Shown here: positions 6,247-11,712 of the stretch, piece after piece | Layout of the letters: every line of letters begins with the position of its first letter | Numbering within the stretch: position 1 is the stretch's first letter | Assembly (NCBI GenBank): GCA_964402955.1 | Contig: CAYOEZ010000161.1 | Location: 1-11,712 of the forward strand | Direction of reading: 5' to 3' | DNA length: 11,712 nt | Source: CAYOEZ01 sp964402955 | GTDB lineage: Bacteria; Chloroflexota; DTOL01; DAOUCN01 | Position numbers and translations under genes: made by a program | Notes under the pieces: model-generated | What the model saw: only the letters and a program-made list of their open reading frames with translations | Database searches by the model: none | Told to the model about the DNA's origin: nothing

Positions 6247-6339
6247 GTCGTCCCCCCTGGTTACACCGCAGCAGCGCATTCTTGAGACAGTTGAGCCTAG
6301 AAGCCAGGACAGTGCCATCAAGTTTGGGCCAAGGATACG

Positions 6340-6370
6340 CCGCGTGAAGTGCCATGATCGGTTCACGCGG
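6340..6370. repeat. Hairpin spanning the stop codon of the restriction-modification gene
   Basis: CCGCGTGAA (6340-6348) and TTCACGCGG (6362-6370) are perfect 9-bp inverted repeats around a 13-base loop. On the minus strand the first arm contains the TGA stop of the preceding gene. No T run follows, so it is not a standard terminator; a translation-linked or RNA-stability role is possible. Confidence 0.6.
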
Positions 6371-9278
6371 GCATGTGAATGCAGTCGTTGGTGATGAACT
6401 GCTCAGGATTGCTGATGCCTGGCGGCAGGCCAGGGCCAGTGATCACGCCTCCGGATGCTTCCTCTTTCGCCAGTTTCTGGTTCAGCGCCAGCAGGAAAGC
6501 AAGGATGTCGTCGCTCGACTTCATGCCGTAGGCGGCAAAGACAGCGCGATCGAGCTTCTCCTGCGCCTCGCTGACGGGGTTGGTCGGCGTCTCTTCGACG
6601 ATGCGATACAGATCGCGCAGGCTGAGCTTGCTTGCGGCTCTGACCTTGGCGCGCACGACGCGCAGATCCACGGCGCACCGTGCAACGGCCTTCACCTGCG
6701 CTGGTTTGGGGCTTTGCGGCCAGGGGAATGTGTCGAAGACGGAATCTGACGTGTAACGGAATCTCTCAGTCAGCGTTGAGCATTTGGCCGTGAACCACTC
6801 CCAATGCACAATAGACTGCAGGATGCCGAAAGAGTAATCGTCTGGCAGGGGAAACACTTGCAGCGCGTCATTGGGGTGGATGCTGGACGACACGAACTCA
6901 AAGATGGGACGTTTGGTGACTCGCCCACACGCACAATAGCGGGGCAAGGTTGCCAGGATGTCCATCAGTTCGTCGCGGGCATATGAGAGCTTCCACCACT
7001 GCCTGAGGAAGTTGGCGTGGTGGTGGTTCACCTTGGCGGCAGCGTTCTCGGCCAGCGTAACGCGATTGCGTTCGTCCTCTTCCTTTGCCTTGGCCGTGCG
7101 GTCGGGCAGCACGGCGGCCTGGATTGTCTCAAAGAGACGAGTGTACCGGCGAGCAGCGAAAGCGTCATGCTTCCGAAAGTCAATCACGTAACGATCGGGG
7201 AGCGAATCCACGTTACCGAGCATTTCGTTGGCGGTCAGGAAGGGAAACAGCACGTCACCACATTGTGGGTCAGATTGTAGAATTGCCTCTGCTTCTTTTC
7301 GCTCTACCAGGAACCCCTCGTGCCCGTGCGTCTGCCCCTGAAAACAGGCTTTGGAGTCCGCGTTGGCGCGCAGGGGGCGGGCAGAGGTCAAATCTACGGC
7401 CAGGCTGAGGGCAGAATTGATCTGCGGCACGTCGAAATACTCGAAGGGCGAATCCACGGCGTCGCCACGCTGGAAGGCCAGCCGCTTGTCCCCCGCTTCC
7501 TCGCCCTTGACCCAGTTGACGATCGAAACGTGCACGGCGGCGTCGCCTGACCATACCTGGGTGGACACCGCGTCGGTGATAGTTCCGCCGTTCTGCACAA
7601 TGTAGTCCAGCCCACCCTCGCGCGAGTAGTTCTGGCGGATGGTGTTGGTGCCAACCAGCCCGGCGCGCTGGCCTGGTTTCATCTCGTCGTGTGTGCGTCG
7701 GAACCAGTAGACGCAATAGTCGGCGCGCCCGGGCACGCCTGGGTAGCGGGCGCGCACGCGGTCAATCGTGGTGCGGTCCATTTCCGCCTGCATTTTGTTC
7801 TTGGATTGGTACGGTGGGTTGCTGATGACCACATCGCAGGCAGGCCAATCGCAGAACAGGGCGTCATCGCAGAGGATGTTGTTATCTAACCGCTCGAGCG
7901 GCAGCCCGGCGTCGAAATCAAGGCCAAGCGTGGACATCTGTGGGCTGATGCGCCTATTCCACTCGTCTGCGGCCACCTCCTTGCCAAGCATCATGGTTAC
8001 CTTCGCGACTTCCACGGCCACCGGCAGGATGTCTATGCCGTAGAACTGCTTGCTGGAAATACGCGAGATGCCTAACTGGAGCGGGGTGACAGCGCGGCTG
8101 GTGAAACTGGCGGCAATCTTCTCGATGACCTGCATCTCAAAATCCCTGAGCGAGCGGTACGCCACGTAAAGGAAGTTGGCACAGCCACAGGCAGGGTCGA
8201 GCACGCGGAAGCGGCCCAGATCGTCCAACAGATTGGAGAGATCTTGCAGAGTGCGGGCCTTGTTCAGGCGATCCTTCCACGGGCGCATGATGGTGGGTGT
8301 CGTGATCTTGAGAATGTCGGCTTCACTGGTATAGTGCGCCCCATACTGGTGGCGTTCCCTCTCGCCCAGGGTGCTCTCAAACAATGCGCCGAAGATCGAA
8401 GGGTTGACGTTCTTCCAACTGAACTCAGCGGCCTTTGCCAGCAGTTGGATGCTTGTCTTGTCGAGATCAAGCGGGTCTACGGTATTGAAGATGCCTCCGT
8501 TGAAATAGCGCACGTCTTTGTACCGCCCGCCGCGCGCCGGGGTTTCGCTTGCCATCTGGCGGAACAGGCCGCCCAGCAGGTCATAGGAGTTCTGCCCGCG
8601 CTGGCAATCCAGTATCAATTCGGTGAAGATGTCGGCGGGCAGAAGCCCGAAATCCTCGGAAAACAGCGCCAGAACGCATTGCAGAAGAAAACGCTGGGCC
8701 GCCTGGCGCTCTTCGAACTTCTCGAACACCAGATACTTGAATATCTCGCCGATGGCTCGCGCTGCATCGGATGAGATCGCCTCCACATTGTTGTGGAAGA
8801 TCGGCTCTTTCTCTTGGGGCAGAAGAAAGTTGAAGGCGCTGGCGCGATCAACAAATTGATCCAGGGTAATGTCATCAACCAGCGACAACTGCCGGTAGAT
8901 GAGAAAGCGCTCGAAGTTGCAGAGGATGATGTACTTCGGCTTTTGTGCGCCAGGGCCAATGGCCTTTTCCGGGTTCATCTCAATCCAGTAATCGCGCACC
9001 TGAGCGAAATGGGCGGCCAGGTTTTTCTCGGCCCTTTTCTTCATTTCGATCAAGACACCGTCGCGACCCCGGGGCGACCACAGGCAATCGGCAAACTTGG
9101 TGCGGCCCGAGTCGCTGAACTTGATGCGCGTTTCGAGCGTACCATTTGCTTCGATAATACCGCCATGGCCGAAACCGCGAAAAAGGCGGTCGCAGAATAA
9201 CTGCGCTTCGCCTTTTTCGTCGCCTCTCAGTGCTCTGGCGTAATCTACGAATTCCTGGATCGTTTGCGTTTCAGACAT
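6363..9278 (-). CDS. MmeI-like single-chain type II restriction-modification enzyme
   Basis: A 971-residue fusion of endonuclease, adenine methyltransferase and target recognition, the MmeI (type IIL/IIG) layout; MmeI itself is about 919 residues. The N-terminus (DYARALRGDEKGEAQLFCDR) and FADCLWSPRGRDGVLIEMKK carry a PD-(D/E)xK nuclease pattern, Asp64...Glu78-x-Lys80. A helical spacer follows (about 170-310), then YGAHYTS at 312-318, SAM-binding motif I DPACGCANFLY at 361-371, and catalytic motif IV NPPY at 487-490 (gamma-class, N6-adenine). The region from about 600 to 850 should read the target site; LDRAVFAAYGM near the end is the usual C-terminal block. Such enzymes modify one strand and cut some 20 bases away; the recognition site cannot be read from sequence. 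No separate methyltransferase or specificity gene is needed. The gene looks intact. Confidence 0.92.
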   Translation of the reverse strand: MSETQTIQEFVDYARALRGDEKGEAQLFCDRLFRGFGHGGIIEANGTLETRIKFSDSGRTKFADCLWSPRGRDGVLIEMKKRAEKNLAAHFAQVRDYWIEMNPEKAIGPGAQKPKYIILCNFERFLIYRQLSLVDDITLDQFVDRASAFNFLLPQEKEPIFHNNVEAISSDAARAIGEIFKYLVFEKFEERQAAQRFLLQCVLALFSEDFGLLPADIFTELILDCQRGQNSYDLLGGLFRQMASETPARGGRYKDVRYFNGGIFNTVDPLDLDKTSIQLLAKAAEFSWKNVNPSIFGALFESTLGERERHQYGAHYTSEADILKITTPTIMRPWKDRLNKARTLQDLSNLLDDLGRFRVLDPACGCANFLYVAYRSLRDFEMQVIEKIAASFTSRAVTPLQLGISRISSKQFYGIDILPVAVEVAKVTMMLGKEVAADEWNRRISPQMSTLGLDFDAGLPLERLDNNILCDDALFCDWPACDVVISNPPYQSKNKMQAEMDRTTIDRVRARYPGVPGRADYCVYWFRRTHDEMKPGQRAGLVGTNTIRQNYSREGGLDYIVQNGGTITDAVSTQVWSGDAAVHVSIVNWVKGEEAGDKRLAFQRGDAVDSPFEYFDVPQINSALSLAVDLTSARPLRANADSKACFQGQTHGHEGFLVERKEAEAILQSDPQCGDVLFPFLTANEMLGNVDSLPDRYVIDFRKHDAFAARRYTRLFETIQAAVLPDRTAKAKEEDERNRVTLAENAAAKVNHHHANFLRQWWKLSYARDELMDILATLPRYCACGRVTKRPIFEFVSSSIHPNDALQVFPLPDDYSFGILQSIVHWEWFTAKCSTLTERFRYTSDSVFDTFPWPQSPKPAQVKAVARCAVDLRVVRAKVRAASKLSLRDLYRIVEETPTNPVSEAQEKLDRAVFAAYGMKSSDDILAFLLALNQKLAKEEASGGVITGPGLPPGISNPEQFITNDCIHMPA

Positions 9279-9349
9279 ACGGAGCTACCCCCTGCATGGC
9301 AATCAGAAAGTCGTCGCCGCTAGCTCTGCCTGGCGCAGCAGCAACGTGC

Positions 9350-9742
9350 TCAGTTTGTCCTGGCATACGGCTGAACAGTCTGCATGGCAGGGATGAAGCG
9401 GTAATGCCTCTGGTTGAACGTGCAAAGTGGCACGCCCAAAGCGACCGCGGTCTGCCCTATCAGCGCGTCCAACAAGCCGGCATTATGACTCAGGTGATGT
9501 GTCGCAAAAACGTCCACTGCCCGGTCACAGTCGGCAGGGGAGAGCCAGACGACGCCGTATGCTGCCAACTGACGCTGCACCCTGTCCTGCTCCGCCTTAT
9601 TCCGGCAGCCTTGAATCAACTCCATCACAACGTAGCCAGGCACTGCCACTTCCTCATTCTCGGCCAAAGCAGCAAACCACTCTATCGCTCCGGGATACTC
9701 ACGCAGCAGATCAACTAGAACGTCAGTATCAAGGAGAATCAT
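9350..9742 (-). CDS. vapC: VapC-like PIN-domain ribonuclease toxin
   Basis: A 130-residue PIN-domain protein with all expected acidic positions: MILLDTDVLVD (Asp5), VVMELIQG (Glu41) and LLDALIGQ (Asp92). The fourth site is TFNQRHYRF (Asn110), as in many members. VapC toxins cut RNA, often tRNA, using Mg2+ bound by these acids; the target here is unknown. The ATG at 9742 was chosen because the fold starts there and AAGGAGAA lies just upstream; the frame runs on to 9835 without similarity. The start overlaps the end of the antitoxin gene by 14 bp, the classic vapBC arrangement. The restriction-modification gene begins 71 bp downstream on the same strand. Confidence 0.9.
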   Translation of the reverse strand: MILLDTDVLVDLLREYPGAIEWFAALAENEEVAVPGYVVMELIQGCRNKAEQDRVQRQLAAYGVVWLSPADCDRAVDVFATHHLSHNAGLLDALIGQTAVALGVPLCTFNQRHYRFIPAMQTVQPYARTN

Positions 9743-10004
9743 TGCTGACGTCTCCGCGCTTCTGGGCCTGTTCGCGCAGTTGGCGCGCGTAGACAGAGCT
9801 GTCGTCAATGTCTTTGCGGTCTTGCCACATGCCAATCAACCCGGAGCGGCGGAGGCGACCGACGGTGAGACGAGCGCGAGGTGTCGCCGTCGTAGGTTGG
9901 AGAACAACAATGACCGCAACGGTCTGCCCCTTCTTGTATGGTAGGCCGGTGACGACAAGCTCCCCGTCTTTGCTGATAACCTGTTGCACCTGTACTGCTT
10001 CCAT
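9729..10004 (-). CDS. VapB-like antitoxin partner of the PIN toxin
   Basis: A 91-residue protein directly before the PIN toxin and overlapping it by 14 bp. The N-terminal half (MEAVQVQQVISKDGELVVTG, then LPYKKGQTVAVIVV) is beta-strand rich, like short AbrB/MazE-type DNA-binding antitoxins, though I cannot match it firmly to that fold. The C-terminal RRSGLIGMWQDRKDI, then VYARQLREQAQKR, is the toxin-binding tail seen in many PIN partners. The ATG at 10004 sits 8 bases after a strong AGGAGG (10013-10018). A GTG at 10013 would overlap that site and is less likely. The role as toxin neutraliser and probable autorepressor is inferred from position and tail. Confidence 0.78.
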   Translation of the reverse strand: MEAVQVQQVISKDGELVVTGLPYKKGQTVAVIVVLQPTTATPRARLTVGRLRRSGLIGMWQDRKDIDDSSVYARQLREQAQKRGDVSNDSP

Positions 10005-10035
10005 TTTGTGCACCTCCTGGTGCGTCCGTCAAGTC

Positions 10036-10368
10036 TCACGCGCTCCCCGCCGCATGCTCTGCCTGGCGCAGGGTGGCGTACGGCGTCACCTCGCGCGCGA
10101 CAGTCTCTTCCAGAGCGTCCTTCGTCACTTCCAGGTCATAGAGCGCCTGCAGGTTCATCCACACCTCGGCAGAGGTGCCGAAAAAGCGCGCCAGGCGCAG
10201 CGCGGTATCCGCTGTGATCGAGCGCTTGCCCTGGACAATCTCGTTCACTTTGCGCGGGTAGACGTGCATGGCTTTCGCCAGCCGGTACTGGCTAACACCC
10301 AGCGGCTTCATGAAATCCTCAAGCAACACCTCGCCAGGGTGAACTGGCGCCATTCTCTGCTCGTCCAT
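10036..10368 (-). CDS. higA: HigA-type antitoxin, XRE-family DNA-binding protein
   Basis: A 110-residue protein opening with the HigA/VapI block PVHPGEVLLEDFMKPLGVSQ. A lambda-repressor-type helix-turn-helix follows (about residues 25-48: SQYRLAKAMHVYPRKVNEIV), then GKRSITADTALRLARFFGTS and WMNLQALYDL. The family binds HigB and represses its own promoter. The gene lies 10 bp after higB, the reversed toxin-first order normal for higBA. AGGGG (10376-10380) provides the ribosome site. Two overlapping inverted repeats ahead of higB are its likely operator. The vapBC-like pair follows 31 bp downstream on the same strand. Confidence 0.94.
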   Translation of the reverse strand: MDEQRMAPVHPGEVLLEDFMKPLGVSQYRLAKAMHVYPRKVNEIVQGKRSITADTALRLARFFGTSAEVWMNLQALYDLEVTKDALEETVAREVTPYATLRQAEHAAGSA

Positions 10369-10378
10369 CGAAAATCCC

Positions 10379-10660
10379 CTAATGATAATCTACGATCTCC
10401 ACGTTGTAGGCATCTTGGCCGATCCATTCAAAACAGATCCGCCACTGGTCGTTGATGCGCATACTGTATTGCCCCTCACGGTTCCCGCTCAATTGCTCAA
10501 GCCGATTGGAGGGTGGAATCCGCAGATCATTCAGATCTTTCGCTGCGTGCAGATAAACGAGCCGGCGCAGCGCCGCCCGCTGGATGTCGTGCGGCAGCCG
10601 GCGCGAGAATATGCGACGAAAGACCCTTTCCGTATCGCTGTCGCGGAAAGACTTGATCAT
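10379..10660 (-). CDS. higB: HigB-type (RelE-fold) mRNA-cleaving toxin
   Basis: A 93-residue protein with the full pattern of the HigB/plasmid maintenance killer family: MIKSFRDSDTERVFRR, RLPHDIQRAALRRLVYLHAA, LNDLRIPPSNRLEQLSG, and the C-terminal YSMRINDQWRICFEW and VEIVDYH. These toxins cut mRNA on translating ribosomes; basic and His residues of the final strands (Arg73, His93) are in the usual place. The ATG at 10660 is the only usable start, because an in-frame TAA lies 9 bases upstream. There is no ribosome-binding site, and the predicted transcription start coincides with the ATG, so translation is probably leaderless. Confidence 0.94.
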   Translation of the reverse strand: MIKSFRDSDTERVFRRIFSRRLPHDIQRAALRRLVYLHAAKDLNDLRIPPSNRLEQLSGNREGQYSMRINDQWRICFEWIGQDAYNVEIVDYH

Positions 10661-10666
10661 GGCATC

Positions 10667-10695
10667 ATATTACCACAAAGCGGTAATACCGTCAA
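10667..10695 (-). promoter_or_regulatory. higBA promoter, leaderless type
   Basis: Read on the minus strand, -35 TTGACG (10690-10695, 5 of 6 consensus) is followed after 17 bases by -10 TAATAT (10667-10672). Only 6 bases separate the -10 box from the higB ATG, so the first transcribed base should be at or next to the start codon. Confidence 0.7.
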
Positions 10696-10702
10696 GCGGT
10701 AT
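10668..10702. promoter_or_regulatory. Two overlapping operator palindromes ahead of higB
   Basis: The first is TATTACC-N7-GGTAATA (10668-10688), a perfect 7-bp inverted repeat. The second is ATACCG-N5-CGGTAT (10686-10702), a perfect 6-bp inverted repeat. They share three bases, have related ACCG/CGGT half-sites and cover both promoter boxes, as expected for autorepression by HigA with HigB as co-repressor. Confidence 0.7.
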
Positions 10703-10789
10703 GTCTTAACCCAGATCACGCTACCTCAGGGATGCACTGACTGCCGGACAGGTGTAGTACTTGATTGTCTGGATGAACGCGTGTGGTGG
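10703..10789. other. Short intergenic stretch
   Basis: These 87 bases between the DUF6946-like gene and the higB control region show no gene, T-rich hairpin or clear promoter beyond the higB signals at its left edge. Confidence 0.5.
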
Positions 10790-11473
10790 TCACATGGCCG
10801 CGCGATCTTGTCTCCCCTGCACCCAGCCTGCGTACACGTTGATGCCATCCAATTGGCGTAGCTGACACAATTGGTTGTGTTGCGCCTGCACGCCAAAGAG
10901 GCCGAGAAACGCCTGGAAGTCGCCAAACCAGGCAGCATCCGGACTGAACGAGTGGACAAGCATAACAGCGCTGCGCGCATTGAAGCGGCGCGCCTCGATC
11001 ACGGCTGACGCTGTGCGATGCAGTAACTGGTAGCGGATGTAATCAGGCACATCGCCCAGGCCCAGCAATGCTGTGAGGAATGCCAGGCGCTTTCGCCGGC
11101 CTGGGGACTCAGCAGCCTGCCACTCGCCCAGGGTGGGGCCGAACGGCTCGGCAACCTTGCCCTCGACCATGATCGCCACAAGTTGCCCGTCCCCGCCTCT
11201 TGCCAGCACAAACAGGTCGTTCTGCGACGGCCGCGCTCCGCCGGGCAGCGGGACGCGGTATTCGGGGAAGGCAAGCAGAAGTTCCAGATGCTCAAACGCG
11301 GGGATAGCGGATTGAGCGAAGACGCCGGCCACTTCGGGCGGAAAGCCCTGTGCTTGTTCCCAGCAATGCGCCAGGGCGTGTGCTGAGAAGCCTGCGCGCC
11401 ATTGTTTCTCCGGTTCAGCGAGCAACCTGCGCCAGTCGTCAGGGCCCGTGGTGGGGACGAAGAAACGGGGCAT
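10790..11473 (-). CDS. DUF6946-like protein with nuclease-like D...ExK pattern
   Basis: A 227-residue soluble protein. I recognise its long conserved core as that of an uncharacterised family (recalled as DUF6946). The segment SQNDLFVLARGGDGQLVAIM, then VEGKVAEPFGPT, shows Asp86 on one strand and Glu104-Gly-Lys106 on the next, the spacing of a PD-(D/E)xK nuclease centre; IRYQLLHRTASAVIEARRF follows as a helix. Nuclease activity is an inference from this pattern only. The ATG at 11473 follows GAGG by 7 bases and lies 2 bp after the upstream stop. A second ATG at 11479 overlaps that stop as ATGA and is equally possible. It is co-directional with higBA but separated by the higB promoter region. 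Confidence 0.72.
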   Translation of the reverse strand: MPRFFVPTTGPDDWRRLLAEPEKQWRAGFSAHALAHCWEQAQGFPPEVAGVFAQSAIPAFEHLELLLAFPEYRVPLPGGARPSQNDLFVLARGGDGQLVAIMVEGKVAEPFGPTLGEWQAAESPGRRKRLAFLTALLGLGDVPDYIRYQLLHRTASAVIEARRFNARSAVMLVHSFSPDAAWFGDFQAFLGLFGVQAQHNQLCQLRQLDGINVYAGWVQGRQDRAAM

Positions 11474-11475
11474 GG

Positions 11476-11712
11476 TCATTCCTCAGGCTGCACCGCTTCG
11501 GCGACCGGCGCTGCCTCACTGCTTGCGGTCCCCTCGTCTGCCCGCAGCGTCTTGATCTTGAGCAGGTGGATGGTCACGGCGACGGCGATGGCGACGAGCG
11601 CCAGCCGAGCCCACGGTGAGGAGACAACGCGCACAGCCGTCAAGCCGATCGTCACCCACAGGCCAGTGAGCGTGACCGCCTTCATGTGCAGGGGAATGCC
11701 GCCCCCTTCACC
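11476..11712 (-). CDS. DUF454 (YbaN-like) inner-membrane protein, C-terminal part (5' end outside window)
   Basis: The frame is open to the right edge of the window: GEGGGIPLHMKAVTLTGLWV. GxGIPL followed by a pair of hydrophobic helices and VTIHLLKIKTL is the C-terminal half of DUF454/YbaN proteins, small inner-membrane proteins of unknown function. The two visible membrane segments are about 14 residues in from the edge (VTLTGLWVTIGLTAV) and further on (ARLALVAIAVAVTIHLL). An acidic, alanine-rich tail of about 20 residues follows. The internal ATG at 11685 is not the true start. Its stop meets the next gene's start region, so the two are probably co-transcribed. Confidence 0.75.
   Translation of the reverse strand, partial: GEGGGIPLHMKAVTLTGLWVTIGLTAVRVVSSPWARLALVAIAVAVTIHLLKIKTLRADEGTASSEAAPVAEAVQPEE

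Noticed and set aside
5410..6285. 291-codon plus-strand open frame opposite rnhA
   Set aside because: The minus strand has all RNase H catalytic residues in order; this frame shows no recognisable domain.
9323..10071. 16-base direct repeat GCTCTGCCTGGCGCAG at 9323-9338 and 10056-10071
   Set aside because: Both copies read LRQAE on the minus strand, one at the end of higA. It is too short to claim duplication or an attachment site; it could mark a lost antitoxin end before the restriction gene.

Overview
The window looks like a contig from a high-GC bacterium, most plausibly a member of the Chloroflexota. This is an inference from three things: the gyrase B tail, the dense mix of toxin-antitoxin genes, and dispersed GC-rich inverted repeats. 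A run of 10 N at 4886-4895 shows it comes from a gapped assembly. No rRNA, tRNA or CRISPR array was seen.

Plus strand, left part (1-2317): the 3' end of gyrB is followed by a lone YgiT-type zinc-finger protein. Next is a complete type VII toxin-antitoxin pair (MntA-like nucleotidyltransferase and HepT-like HEPN RNase) joined by a GTGA overlap, then a DUF1848 protein with a radical-SAM-like cysteine cluster at its C-terminus. An inverted-repeat element (2374-2439) lies between this strand and a convergent minus-strand gene for an eight-helix membrane protein. That gene has a near-perfect sigma70 promoter with a palindromic operator over its start site.

Middle (3366-5522): about 300 bp without a gene holds four short alternating GTTTTCAT-type repeats and a perfect hairpin. 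An RNase J-like metallo-beta-lactamase exonuclease gene follows, interrupted by the assembly gap. A coupled small ORF comes next, and then what looks like the tail of a deleted PIN-domain toxin.

Minus strand, right part (10660 down to 5584): a probable co-directional cluster, in transcription order higB-higA, a VapB-like antitoxin and VapC-like PIN toxin, a complete single-chain MmeI-like restriction-modification enzyme (971 aa), and an RNase HI with an N-terminal hybrid-binding domain. A leaderless-type promoter with two overlapping operators lies just ahead of higB. Further upstream on the same strand are a DUF6946-like protein with a nuclease-like D...ExK pattern and the C-terminal part of a DUF454 (YbaN-like) membrane protein cut by the window edge.

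Overall this is a housekeeping segment (gyrB, RNase J-like gene) interleaved with a small defence and addiction region: three intact toxin-antitoxin loci, one orphan antitoxin-like gene, one toxin relic and one restriction enzyme. All families are known. The least ordinary points are the restriction enzyme and RNase H neighbourhood with a stop-codon hairpin, the higB control region, the orphan operator at 3321-3335 and the toxin relic.
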